The notes: generated from the letters alone by a model not told the origin. 64,000 bases of DNA from an uncultured Collinsella sp. (GCA_900541695.1 UQKL01000012.1:1-64000); one strand, 5' to 3'. Shown: positions 1 to 7,866, numbered from the stretch's first letter. Numbers and translations are program-made.

Positions 1-743
1 GCATGACCAACATGGAGCTCAGGCGCAAGGTCGGCTACAGGCCGAGGAAGCGCGCCGCGTGCCGGGCGGCGACCCGCCACTCCGCCCGCAGGTCACATGC
101 CGCGTTCCTCGCCCTCGGGGAGGACGCGTGCGCCGCGGCCTGGGAGATGGACACCGTCGAGGGGGCCCGGGAGGACGGCGCCTGCCTGCTCACGCTGCTG
201 CACCGCCCCAGCAGGCTCCAGCTCGCGCTGCCGCTGGAGGAGAAGACCGCCGGGTGCGTCGCGGGCGCCCTGGAGGGCGTCCGGGCGGTCCTCGGCGCCG
301 ACGGGACGCGCCGCGTGTTCCGCGCCGTGCTCACCGACAACGGCCCCGAGTTCTCCGACGAGGGCGCGATCGCCGCGCTGCTCGGCGAGGGGCGGGGCGA
401 GACGAGGCTGTTCTACTGCGACCCTAGGCGCAGCGACCAGAAGGGCGCCTGCGAGCGCAACCACGTCGAGATCAGGAAGCTGCTGCCCAAGGGCCGCGGC
501 CTCAGGTTCGACCGGCTCGCCCCGGCCGACCTGGCGCTGGCCATGTCGCACGTGAACTCCGAGCCCCGCGGCGCGCTCGGCTTCGCGACGCCCGCCCGCG
601 CCTTCCGGGCGATGCTCGGCGGCGACGCGGCGGCGCTGCTCGAGGCGTACGGCGTGGAGGACGTGCCCGTCGAGGAGCTCGACCTGACGCCGGGGCTCAT
701 CGAGCGGGCGCGCGCGGAAAGGGGCGATGCCCCGCTGTCCTAG
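1..743 (+). CDS. IS30-family transposase, C-terminal part (5' end outside window)
   Basis: This is the catalytic part of a DDE transposase of the IS30 type. From the first Met in the window, Asp50 lies in WEMDTVEG, Asp112 in LTDNGPEF and Glu151 in KGACERNHVEIRKLLPKG, which match the three acidic residues and the spacing of the IS30 integrase core. The tail (RGALGFATPARAF) fits the family's usual LGY-TP-x-F ending. IS30 transposases have an N-terminal HTH of 100 or more residues that is absent here, so the gene begins upstream of the window. Base composition is very GC-rich and contrasts sharply with the AT-rich DNA that follows. I could not fix the right terminal inverted repeat. Confidence 0.85.
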   Translation, partial: MTNMELRRKVGYRPRKRAACRAATRHSARRSHAAFLALGEDACAAAWEMDTVEGAREDGACLLTLLHRPSRLQLALPLEEKTAGCVAGALEGVRAVLGADGTRRVFRAVLTDNGPEFSDEGAIAALLGEGRGETRLFYCDPRRSDQKGACERNHVEIRKLLPKGRGLRFDRLAPADLALAMSHVNSEPRGALGFATPARAFRAMLGGDAAALLEAYGVEDVPVEELDLTPGLIERARAERGDAPLS

Positions 744-933
744 CCTAGAAGGAAAAACGGAATAGACGGACCGACCGTCCGGCTGAGTCTGGGAAGAGGC
801 GCCGGGCGGCGGGCGGAGCATGGCCACCGGACCCATCGAAACACATCTCCACCGTTCCTTCAACTGGGAAAATGCCGCCCCCGGACCCCGGGAGGGGCCG
901 CGGGGGCGTTCGGCTAACTGCGGGAATGGGCTA

Positions 934-1153
934 TTTGCTCAATGTGTTCGGCTGAGATCGGAAATCAACCATTGTTTACACATCTGAGCAACAAAACCGA
1001 CATTTTTGTAGCGAGTTCTCAATTCTCTTGACATTTGCTCAGATTTACCTTCGTTTATTCGCTATCTATATTTTGTTTCTGCTGGTAATTTAGTTGCCTA
1101 TTATTTTTTAATGGCATTAGATTTATTTGCACAACATTTTGCTCAAGAGCAAA
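934..1153. promoter_or_regulatory. Array of TTTGCTCA motifs, possible multi-site operator
   Basis: TTTGCTCA occurs at 934-941, 1034-1041 and 1138-1145, spaced 100 and 104 nt apart in the same orientation. TGAGCAA, the opposite orientation, is at 985-991. The last site is a palindrome, TTTGCTCAAGAGCAAA, at 1138-1153. The middle site directly abuts a TTGACA -35-like box at 1028-1033, although no good -10 box lies 17 nt downstream. The pattern suggests binding by a dimeric regulator, but no regulated gene follows on either strand. Confidence 0.4.
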
Positions 1154-1163
1154 CATCCTGTGA

Positions 1164-1182
1164 ACGGTCGAAAATCGACCGT
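1164..1182. repeat. Perfect 8-bp inverted repeat
   Basis: Arms ACGGTCGA (1164-1171) and TCGACCGT (1175-1182) flank a 3-nt AAA centre. It could be an operator or a small hairpin; no U-tract follows it. Confidence 0.4.
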
Positions 1183-1330
1183 GGGCGGTAGGTCATTAAC
1201 CGGAAGGAATATCCTACCAAACTGATGAGAATATCTTTAACCCGTCGGTAGTTAGAAGCGTGATGTTCAGACAACTATATTTAAATTTTCGCGCAGATTT
1301 TAGGCATCATTTCGCCCAAATCGCCTGAGG

Positions 1331-1363
1331 CCGCCACAAAGGTGCCTATTCCCTTTGTGGTGG
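1331..1363. repeat. Hairpin repeat family 1, copy 1
   Basis: The arms CCGCCACAAAGG and CCTTTGTGGTGG pair around GTGCCTATTC. It lies 13 nt past the stop of the HAD gene, so it probably helps end that transcript. It belongs to a family with copies at 2292-2326, 3863-3895 and 15456-15487, all in the same orientation. Confidence 0.75.
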
Positions 1364-1376
1364 CTCTCCCCCGGCG

Positions 1377-2198
1377 CTACAGCAGATGTTCCTCGATAAA
1401 GATCGCGATGCCGTCTTCGTCGTTGCTCGCGGTTACAAAATCGGCGGCGGAGCGGGTGGCATCGCTGCCGTTTGCCATGGCCACGCCCACGCCGGCGTCG
1501 GCAACCATGCAGGTGTCGTTATCGGCATCGCCAAACACGCAGATGTTCTGGAGCTCCATGCCGTTGAGCTCCGCCACACGCACAAGGCCGCGCGTCTTGG
1601 ACACGCGCGGATCCATGAACTCGTAGAGCCGCTGCGTGGTTTGCAGAGCCGCCGCCTTAACGGTGTTATCGGCAAACGTCGACGCTCGCTCAATCACCCG
1701 CGGCATTACCTCGGGCGCCATGGTAAACATCACCTTGGGCTGCGGCTCGCGTAAAAACTCGGCAAAATCGACCACCTGATAGGGCACGCCATCGACGCGC
1801 GACAGGTGCTCGACGCACGCGTTGCTCTCGGGCACGTAGAACACGCCGTCTCGGGGGCAGACGGGCGTTGCCGGAAGGTCCGCCATGTGCTCGCAGATAC
1901 GCGCGATGGTCTCACCCGGCAGCGGATAGCTCAGCTCGTTGATGTCGTGCGCGCGGTCGATGACCTCGGCGCCACCGCAGCCCACCATCACGTCTACCAG
2001 GCCTTCGATGCCCCAGAGCTCGTACATGGCCTCGGTCGCGTGGGCGTCGCGCCCGGTGCACAGGCCAAAGAGCACGCCGCGCTCGCGCAGGGCGCGGATC
2101 GCCGCCACGGTGCGCGGGGACACCGTGTGCTGGCTCGTGAGCAGCGTGCCGTCGATATCGCAGAACACGGCTTTGATGTGGCTGAAGGTGGTGTCCAT
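1377..2198 (-). CDS. Cof-type HAD-IIB family phosphatase
   Basis: A cytosolic haloacid-dehalogenase-like phosphatase of 273 aa, the usual length for the Cof/YidA group, which dephosphorylates small sugar or nucleotide phosphates. Motif I is DIDGT at residues 14-18, with the nucleophile and acid Asp pair. Motif IV is GDADND at 223-228. The large insert between them is the C2B-type cap of this group. The start ATG at 2198 was chosen because AGAAAGG precedes it and because upstream in-frame codons run into hairpin repeats. The substrate cannot be predicted. It is bracketed by two family-1 hairpins and is transcribed in the same direction as the MFS gene behind it. Confidence 0.88.
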   Translation of the reverse strand: MDTTFSHIKAVFCDIDGTLLTSQHTVSPRTVAAIRALRERGVLFGLCTGRDAHATEAMYELWGIEGLVDVMVGCGGAEVIDRAHDINELSYPLPGETIARICEHMADLPATPVCPRDGVFYVPESNACVEHLSRVDGVPYQVVDFAEFLREPQPKVMFTMAPEVMPRVIERASTFADNTVKAAALQTTQRLYEFMDPRVSKTRGLVRVAELNGMELQNICVFGDADNDTCMVADAGVGVAMANGSDATRSAADFVTASNDEDGIAIFIEEHLL

Positions 2199-2291
2199 AG
2201 GGGCCTTTCTGGGTTGTGCGGCGGTGTGGGGTGTATTCGTGAACGGCGTACATGGTATACCAAGGCACAGGCGTGGCCCGTCAAAGCAAAA

Positions 2292-2326
2292 TCCACCACA
2301 AAGGTGCCTGGCCCCTTTGTGGTGGA
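2292..2326. repeat. Hairpin repeat family 1, copy 2
   Basis: Perfect arms at 2292-2304 and 2314-2326 (TCCACCACAAAGG and its complement) flank TGCCTGGCC. The flanking bases, CAAAGCAAAA before and a GTTTGC stretch after, are shared with copy 3, so the repeated unit is about 60-65 nt and larger than the stem. Confidence 0.8.
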
Positions 2327-2345
2327 AGTGACGTTTGCGGGCCAA

Positions 2346-2406
2346 ACCATCACAACATTCGACGTTTTTCGGCAAAATCGCGATTTTCATCGAATGTTGT
2401 GATGGT
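2346..2406. repeat. Hairpin repeat family 2, copy A
   Basis: Perfect 17-bp arms at 2346-2362 and 2390-2406 (ACCATCACAACATTCGA and its complement) enclose a 27-nt loop. It begins 2 nt past the stop of the MFS gene, so it probably ends that transcript. The loop resembles the reverse complement of the loop in copies B and C, so this copy is inverted relative to them. Confidence 0.8.
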
Positions 2407-2408
2407 CT

Positions 2409-3689
2409 TTACTGCTTTACGGCACGATCCAAATGGCAGCGCCCAAACAGCAGCAACGCCGCGGGGACTGCCGTCACGACCATGCCTGCTCCGATGAGCG
2501 TCTGCTGCACGCCAAACGTCGCCGCCAGCCACGGGGCAATCGCCAGCGGGGCCACGCCGGCGAACATGTTGCCAAAGCCCATAACCGAGTTCACGCGGCC
2601 GAGCTGCTCAAGCGGTGCCGTCGTTTGCACAATGGTGTTGTGGAGCGGGTTGACGACACCCCAAGCTATGCCCAGGGCGATCTGGCCGACGAGGGCCACG
2701 CCCACGTACGATGTCCCCACATAGAGCAGACTTCCCAGGCCCACGGACATGAGCGCCACGAGCAGTGTTTTAAGGTTGACCAGGTGCGGCGGCAAACGGA
2801 GTGCGAGCACAGCACCCAGCACCGCGCCCACGCCCGAGGCCGACGAGAGCCAGCCCATCCACTCAACACCGACGTGTAGGACATCGCGATAGAAAAACGA
2901 CTCAAGCGGATCGAAGGCTCCGTAGCCAAAGTTCGAAAGAAAAATGATGCAAAACAGCAGGGCGAGGACGCTGTTGGTGAAGACTGTTTTGATGCTGGTC
3001 GCGAAGGCGACACGGGCGGACGTGCTGGGGTTGGAGCTTTGTCCCGCACGCTCCCCTTCCTCTGCCGAATCGGCATCCGCATCCCCGGCGACATGGCTGG
3101 TCTGCGGCCTAAAGCCCCAGCCGGCGACGAGCGCCAGCACGGTAAAGAGCATCATGAGCACAAACACCGCGCGCGACGACGCAGCCGCCGCGACAAAGCC
3201 GCCCAGCGTGGGGCCAACGATGATACTCACGTTTGAAAACATGGCGATGGCGGAGTTGATGTCTTTGAGCTCGACAGGATCGTCGGTGAGGTAGGCCGGA
3301 TAGGACGTGGCGATGGGCTGGGCGAATCCCATCGTAAAGCCCAGGAACACCGCGCCGAGCAGGACGATACCGGTCGCGCTACCAAAGGCGATGATTGCCG
3401 TGCCAGTTGCGAGCGCGCCGACGATGCTCAGCAAGAAATGGCGGCGCGAACCCCAGGCGTCAAGCGCCGCGCCACCCACAAAGGATCCCAGGATCACGAA
3501 AACGTTCATAAAGAGCACTGCCAGCGATGTCGCAACGACCGAAGCGTCGTCCGCATAGGTGAGCGTTCCGATGACGCCGATAAAATAACTGGTCTGAAAA
3601 CCGGTGTAGATGAGAAAGCGCATCGCCACCAGGCGTTTAGCCTGCGCGGACAGCGATGAGCGGACTTTTGGGAATACAAGCGTGGGCAT
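2409..3689 (-). CDS. Major facilitator superfamily (MFS) transporter
   Basis: A 426-aa inner-membrane transporter with about 12 hydrophobic segments, the normal MFS length. The N-terminal half holds TM1-6 up to about residue 190. A charged, Asp/Glu-rich cytoplasmic linker (DADADSAEEGERAGQ) follows, then TM7-12. The first cytoplasmic loop (GAALDAWGSRRH) fits the MFS loop 2-3 signature. It resembles drug-efflux permeases of the enterobactin-exporter/MefA type, but the substrate is unknown. ATG 3689 was chosen because AGGAG lies 7 nt upstream; the upstream open frame is not protein-like. Hairpin families 1 and 2 lie at its 3' end and another family-1 copy lies 5'. Confidence 0.88.
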   Translation of the reverse strand: MPTLVFPKVRSSLSAQAKRLVAMRFLIYTGFQTSYFIGVIGTLTYADDASVVATSLAVLFMNVFVILGSFVGGAALDAWGSRRHFLLSIVGALATGTAIIAFGSATGIVLLGAVFLGFTMGFAQPIATSYPAYLTDDPVELKDINSAIAMFSNVSIIVGPTLGGFVAAAASSRAVFVLMMLFTVLALVAGWGFRPQTSHVAGDADADSAEEGERAGQSSNPSTSARVAFATSIKTVFTNSVLALLFCIIFLSNFGYGAFDPLESFFYRDVLHVGVEWMGWLSSASGVGAVLGAVLALRLPPHLVNLKTLLVALMSVGLGSLLYVGTSYVGVALVGQIALGIAWGVVNPLHNTIVQTTAPLEQLGRVNSVMGFGNMFAGVAPLAIAPWLAATFGVQQTLIGAGMVVTAVPAALLLFGRCHLDRAVKQ

Positions 3690-3862
3690 GGGTGCTCCTA
3701 ATCGCATACGAATAGCGGGCAGCGGCCATTCATCCGCTGTCCATTGGCTCAATCTATCCGTATGCCTGACTAGGGTCGCATCGAACCCCTTCCGTCTTTC
3801 CGCCCAGCATGAACTACTTGGTAGATTGTAAGGCATGTCCCAACCATCTACCAAAGCAAAAA

Positions 3863-3895
3863 CCACCACAAAGGTGCCTGACCCCTTTGTGGTGG
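3863..3895. repeat. Hairpin repeat family 1, copy 3
   Basis: Arms CCACCACAAAGG and CCTTTGTGGTGG flank TGCCTGACC. It lies between the 5' end of the MFS gene and the terminator of moaC-mobB. Flanking sequence is shared with copy 2. Confidence 0.8.
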
Positions 3896-3914
3896 AAATG
3901 GCGTTTGCCCAGAT

Positions 3915-3955
3915 AAAACCTGCCAAAACAAACCTGTCCCTTTTTGGCAGGTTTT
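3915..3955 (-). terminator. Terminator of the moaA-moaC/mobB operon, overlapping the stop codon
   Basis: Perfect 14-bp arms (AAAACCTGCCAAAA at 3915-3928 and its complement at 3942-3955) enclose a 13-nt loop. The stop codon at 3954-3956 lies within the proximal arm. On the minus strand the stem ends in a run of U. It is a likely Rho-independent terminator. Confidence 0.75.
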
Positions 3956-5258
3956 AGGCCAGATGGTCTTGGATAAGATCGCAGATGGCTCGGGCGTCGT
4001 TGATGTTGATGGCTCGGGTCGCGAAGCCGGCGTCGAAGGCCTGACGTGCCAGGGCCTCGTTGCAGGCAAGCGCCAGCGTGCGACCGTCGACCAAGTCAAG
4101 CGAGCTCTTGCCGCGCAGGCGATCCACACCCGATCGCGCGACGACGATGTTGTCGAAGCCCTCGGTCTTGTAGCCCTCGATGATCACCACGTCGACATCG
4201 TTGTAGCGCGACAGCAGCTCGCACGCGGGCATCTCGTCCTCCTCGCGCGTGTCGGCGTACTCTGCCCAGCGCGTGGCGCAGATGAGCCCCACGTGCTTGG
4301 ATCCGGCCTGGTGATGGCGCCACGTATCCTTAGCGGGCACGTCGATATCAAAGCCGTGATGCCCGTGATGCTTGAGCGAGCCCACGCGCAGGCCGCGGCG
4401 GGTGAGCTCGGCGATAACCTTCTCGACGAGCGTGGTCTTGCCCGAGTTTTGGTAGCCGATAAACGCGATCGCAGGGACGGCCGGGGCCGGAGCTGCGGGC
4501 GCGACGGCGACGGGTGCGCTTGCGGGCGCGGCACCGTCAGCGGCCACGGCCTCAACAGCAGCGGCCTGACGCTCTGCGCGGTCCCAAACGCCCGAGCGGC
4601 CGCCCTCCTTGTGCAGCAGGCGCACGTCGACGATCTCCATGCCGCGGTCGACGGCCTTGCACATGTCATAGATCGTTAGGCACGCGGCACTCGCGCCGGT
4701 CAGGGCCTCCATCTCGATACCCGTCTTGCCCGTCACGCCGGCCGTAACCAGTACGTGAAAGCCGACCTGCCCGTCCACGCGCGCCGGCGCCCAGCCCTCG
4801 GGCACGTCCTCGGCCGGCGTCCCCGCCGCAGCGATGGGCGCAATGTCGCACTTGCTCTTGGTAATGAGCAGCGGATGGCACATGGGAATGATGTCGCTTG
4901 TGCGTTTGATGGCCATGATGCCCGCCACGCGCGCGCAGGCGAGCACATCGCCCTTTTTGGCGCGGTCCTGCAGCACCATGGCCTGCGTTTCGGGATGCAT
5001 GAGGATGGTGCCCTCGGCGATAGCAATGCGATGGGTCTCCGCCTTGTCGGACACGTCGACCATACGGACCTCGCCCTTGGCGTCCACGTGCGTCAGCTCG
5101 TCGCGGCGGGCATCACGGGTGGGCTCGACAGCAGTGTTGGCGGACGGCTGCGCGGACGCGTCGGCGTTGCCAACATTCGTCGCAGCCGTGACTTTGTGGG
5201 CAGGCATCGCGGCCCTGCGAGCGGCCTTGGTGGCATCGGCGTACCTGCTCTTGGCCAT
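3954..5258 (-). CDS. MoaC-MobB fusion: cyclic pyranopterin monophosphate synthase plus molybdopterin-guanine dinucleotide protein B
   Basis: One 434-codon frame joins two molybdenum-cofactor proteins. Residues about 54-225 are MoaC, which converts the MoaA product to cyclic pyranopterin monophosphate: SDIIPMCHPL at 121-130 and the EMEALTGASAACLTIYDMCK block at 182-201 are its conserved segments. An Ala/Pro linker spans 233-262. Residues 263-434 are MobB, a GTP-binding P-loop protein (GYQNSGKTT at 268-276; IIEGYK at 359-364) that assists guanylylation of molybdopterin. The first 50 residues are an Ala-rich extension not seen in ordinary MoaC. GGAGG precedes ATG 5258. The gene follows moaA by 4 nt, so the two are cotranscribed. 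Usually MoaC and MobB are separate proteins. Confidence 0.9.
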   Translation of the reverse strand: MAKSRYADATKAARRAAMPAHKVTAATNVGNADASAQPSANTAVEPTRDARRDELTHVDAKGEVRMVDVSDKAETHRIAIAEGTILMHPETQAMVLQDRAKKGDVLACARVAGIMAIKRTSDIIPMCHPLLITKSKCDIAPIAAAGTPAEDVPEGWAPARVDGQVGFHVLVTAGVTGKTGIEMEALTGASAACLTIYDMCKAVDRGMEIVDVRLLHKEGGRSGVWDRAERQAAAVEAVAADGAAPASAPVAVAPAAPAPAVPAIAFIGYQNSGKTTLVEKVIAELTRRGLRVGSLKHHGHHGFDIDVPAKDTWRHHQAGSKHVGLICATRWAEYADTREEDEMPACELLSRYNDVDVVIIEGYKTEGFDNIVVARSGVDRLRGKSSLDLVDGRTLALACNEALARQAFDAGFATRAININDARAICDLIQDHLA

Positions 5259-5262
5259 ATGA

Positions 5263-6318
5263 TCATCCTCCGATTTGGGACATAAATCGTTGCGTGCCCT
5301 CAATTATCGCGTGTTCCTGCGGTTTGTGGGCCACGGCATCGCGCCAAATCGAAAGTACCTGCATATCATCACCACGGCGCAGGGCGTCGCGCACCGAATA
5401 CTCGGCATCGCTGAACAGGCACGGGCGCACGTTGCCATCGGCCGTCAGGCGCAGACGGTTGCAATTCGCGCAAAAATGGTTGGACATGGCGCTAATGAAG
5501 CCGACCGTTCCCGCCGCGCCCGGAAAGTGCCAATAGCGCGCAGGGCCCGCGCCGGCAGGAGCGTCGTTGATGTCGAGCGGCTCGAGCTCGCCCAGTCCCG
5601 CCGCGGTGGCCCCGGCATTGATACGCTCCCGCAGCTCGTCACTCGGCACGGTGTCACTCGCGTCCCACAGCTCGGAATTGAGCGTGGGCGCGTGAGGGTC
5701 TACGGCACAATGCGAGCTCGTGTGCTCGTCGCCGATGGGCATGTATTCGATAAAGCGCAGGTGGATGGGGCGGTCGACGGTCAGCCGCGCAAGGTCCGTC
5801 ACATCCTGGTTGAGCCGGCGCACGACAACGCAGTTGACCTTAACGGGCTCAAAGCCCCAAGCCAGCGCCGCGTCGATGCCAGCCATGGTCTGCTCGAGCC
5901 GACCCAGGCGCGTGATCTTTCCAAACAGCAAGGGGTCGAGCGTGTCGAGCGAGATGTTGACGCGGTTAAGCCCCGCGTCTTTGAGCTGCGGCGCCAGCTT
6001 GGGCAGCAAGGCGCCGTTGGTGGTAAGCGAGATGTCCTCGATCTGCGGGATCGCGCGGATGTCGCGAATAAGCGGAATGATACGGCGGCTGACCAGCGGC
6101 TCGCCGCCCGTCAGGCGCACGCGGCGAATGCCCTCCCCCCCTACCAAGCGCACAAAGCGGGCGATTTCCTCGGCGCTGAGCAGCTCGTCGTGCGCGCGGG
6201 GCGCCACGCCATCGGCCGGCATGCAGTAAATGCAGCGGAAATTGCACTTGTCGGTAACGGCAATGCGCAGGTAGTTGATATCGCGGCCAAAGCCGTCATG
6301 TTGCACGCGCCCGTCCAC
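5263..6318 (-). CDS. moaA: GTP 3',8-cyclase, radical SAM enzyme of molybdopterin synthesis
   Basis: MoaA carries out the first step of molybdenum-cofactor synthesis, rearranging GTP with S-adenosylmethionine radicals. At 351 aa it has the family length. The radical-SAM [4Fe-4S] motif is Cys25-x3-Cys29-x2-Cys32. The second cluster that binds GTP uses Cys283, Cys286 and Cys300. The functionally required C-terminal Gly-Gly pair is present (SQIGG). The start is a GTG at 6318 preceded by GGGGAGGG. It is the first gene of a two-gene operon with the moaC-mobB fusion. The rest of the pathway (moaE, moaD, moeA) is not in the window. A family-2 hairpin lies upstream. Confidence 0.95.
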   Translation of the reverse strand: MDGRVQHDGFGRDINYLRIAVTDKCNFRCIYCMPADGVAPRAHDELLSAEEIARFVRLVGGEGIRRVRLTGGEPLVSRRIIPLIRDIRAIPQIEDISLTTNGALLPKLAPQLKDAGLNRVNISLDTLDPLLFGKITRLGRLEQTMAGIDAALAWGFEPVKVNCVVVRRLNQDVTDLARLTVDRPIHLRFIEYMPIGDEHTSSHCAVDPHAPTLNSELWDASDTVPSDELRERINAGATAAGLGELEPLDINDAPAGAGPARYWHFPGAAGTVGFISAMSNHFCANCNRLRLTADGNVRPCLFSDAEYSVRDALRRGDDMQVLSIWRDAVAHKPQEHAIIEGTQRFMSQIGG

Positions 6319-6450
6319 GCAGCCCTCCCCTCACGCGGCGTTTTATTCTTCGGAAAACATAATACCCCACGGGAGAATCATGCCGACACCCGTACGACAG
6401 GACAGGTCGCTTCGAGCAAAACGGACTTTCCAAGCCCATCCTCAGCATAC

Positions 6451-6515
6451 AAACCATCACAACATTCGATGCTTTTCCCGATTTTGGCAAAAAACGTCGA
6501 ATGTTGTGATGGTTT
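6451..6515. repeat. Hairpin repeat family 2, copy B
   Basis: Perfect 19-bp arms at 6451-6469 and 6497-6515 enclose a 27-nt loop. The loop is identical to that of copy C at 7693-7757, and the two copies have the same orientation. It lies 38 nt past the stop of the endonuclease-like gene. Confidence 0.85.
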
Positions 6516-6553
6516 GCCTGCCCACGGCACCCCGCAGAAGGACCGGAACGTCC

Positions 6554-7591
6554 CTAAAGGACGCCGTCCCAGTGCCGAATCACGAATTCTCGTAGGTCGT
6601 TCTGACGTTTCTGGAAAGCTTCGCTTCGGTCGCACGTGAGACCCATAGCGAGCGCGATAGCGTTCACCGCCCGATGCAATTGCAGCTGGTGGGCAAACTG
6701 AGTCCCGGTGAGGACGATCATCCTAAAGCCCAGCGCGCTCAGCACGGTCATACGCTCCGCATCAGACGCACTGCGCTGTTTATCCAGATGGTCCGAGCCG
6801 TTGTATTCAACCCCCGTACCGCTCGCAGGTGCATATACGTCGATCTCGAAATACCCGGCCTTAGCGAGGTATTTGAACTCGTTGGGGACATCGACCCGAT
6901 GGTTGAGCTCGATTTTGGTGTATCCCAACCCTCCCTGGGAACGCTTCGCGACGACCAGGATTGCGGTGGCCGTCTCCATGGGCGACCGCGCGCCATCGTG
7001 CACGCGTTTGAGCACGGCGGCCGCGCGTATAGCCCCCTGACGAGATCGGTTCTCATTGCAATAGGCAATCAAGTCGGCAACGGTATACCTCTGCCCCATC
7101 TCGATATAATCGCCTGTCGACAGATGATTCAAATGGTATCGGGCACAGATTTCGTAGCCATATTCCAGCTGCTCGGGTTCACTCATCCACGAACCCGCTT
7201 GGACAAAACACATGACCTCATCAACCACCAGAAGGCCCTCTGCCACCTCGATAAGATGGCCTGGAGGTACCGGCGCTCCAAACACGTGGCACCTAAATCC
7301 AGCCGGCGTCGAGCGCTCAAAATCGAAGTTGACGAGCGTGTCGATATGATCGAGCTCTTCTCGTGGAATACCAAGCGAAACCAGGTAGTCGGTAACGATC
7401 CCAACTGCCGTTGAAGCCCTCAGCCCCTTGGCATCGAGTCCCAATTTGGGCAGGCTCGCGGTCGACTCCGCCTCGTTAGCAAGCGAGTCCTCATCGTATA
7501 GGCTGCTTGCTCGCGAGAGCGGCTCGGACGGGCGCGCCACGTTGTGGTACAGCCAGGCAGTCTTATGGGACAGGACGATCGGCAGGTCCAT
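6554..7591 (-). CDS. Hypothetical protein with a C-terminal Vsr/DUF559-like (PD-(D/E)xK) endonuclease domain
   Basis: I do not recognise the whole 345-aa protein. The C-terminal part, about 200-335, has the layout of Vsr/DUF559-type nuclease folds: Glu206 in SPMET, Asp251 in EIDVYAP, Glu262-Tyr263 in GVEYNGSDH, then a basic helix with Arg280 and the strand FRMIVLT. These could be the metal-binding residues. The N-terminal 200 residues are not assigned; proteins of this layout are often loosely annotated as AbiEi-antitoxin-like or as cytosolic hypotheticals in actinobacteria. No membrane segment or signal peptide is visible. GGAGGG precedes ATG 7591. The gene stands alone between two identical, same-orientation family-2 hairpins. 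A role in defence or DNA repair is only a guess. Confidence 0.6.
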   Translation of the reverse strand: MDLPIVLSHKTAWLYHNVARPSEPLSRASSLYDEDSLANEAESTASLPKLGLDAKGLRASTAVGIVTDYLVSLGIPREELDHIDTLVNFDFERSTPAGFRCHVFGAPVPPGHLIEVAEGLLVVDEVMCFVQAGSWMSEPEQLEYGYEICARYHLNHLSTGDYIEMGQRYTVADLIAYCNENRSRQGAIRAAAVLKRVHDGARSPMETATAILVVAKRSQGGLGYTKIELNHRVDVPNEFKYLAKAGYFEIDVYAPASGTGVEYNGSDHLDKQRSASDAERMTVLSALGFRMIVLTGTQFAHQLQLHRAVNAIALAMGLTCDRSEAFQKRQNDLREFVIRHWDGVL

Positions 7592-7692
7592 GAGCCCTCC
7601 AATGGAGTCGGATAACCAACCTTATTCCCCTGCCCACAGGTCCGCACACCTTCGTGCGCAAGAAAGCGATTCCACCCGATCGAGTGGTAGAA

Positions 7693-7757
7693 AAACCATC
7701 ACAACATTCGATGCTTTTCCCGATTTTGGCAAAAAACGTCGAATGTTGTGATGGTTT
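7693..7757. repeat. Hairpin repeat family 2, copy C
   Basis: Perfect 19-bp arms at 7693-7711 and 7739-7757 enclose the same 27-nt loop as copy B. It lies about 100 nt upstream of the endonuclease-like gene and just before the MATE promoter. The rest of the 315-nt gap between these divergent genes holds the MerR-type promoter. Confidence 0.85.
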
Positions 7758-7835
7758 GAGGCGAGGTGAGGGGCACGGAGGGTCAAAGCATCGTGCTTGG
7801 AGCGTGACTTTTTCGCCCCGCTGCCAACACAAACC

Positions 7836-7866
7836 TTGACTCTACAATCGTTATAGGGTTTTCACT
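7836..7866 (+). promoter_or_regulatory. MerR-type promoter/operator of the MATE-merR operon
   Basis: A -35 box TTGACT (7836-7841) is separated by 19 nt from a weak -10 box TTCACT (7861-7866). The spacer holds an imperfect dyad, ACTCTA at 7839-7844 and TAGGGT at 7854-7859, with inner AA/TT pairs. An over-long spacer with a dyad between the two boxes is the hallmark of MerR-family controlled promoters. A merR gene is second in this transcription unit. Confidence 0.55.

Larger units (their letters stand above)
744..1376. other. 633-nt intergenic region, AT-rich in its centre
   Basis: No convincing gene is present. The first about 160 nt are GC-rich and may hold the right end of the IS element. 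From about 930 to 1320 the DNA is AT-rich with several dyads and a TTGACA box at 1028-1033. A family-1 hairpin closes the region next to the HAD gene. It reads like a promoter region left without its gene. Confidence 0.6.

Noticed and set aside
1225..1251. Tiny ORF of 8 codons after GGAAGGA
   Set aside because: The spacing from the purine-rich stretch is too long and the product is meaningless.
6319..6450. Molybdenum-cofactor riboswitch upstream of moaA
   Set aside because: The 5' region is short and partly occupied by a family-2 hairpin; I could not recognise the conserved core. An Infernal search would settle it.
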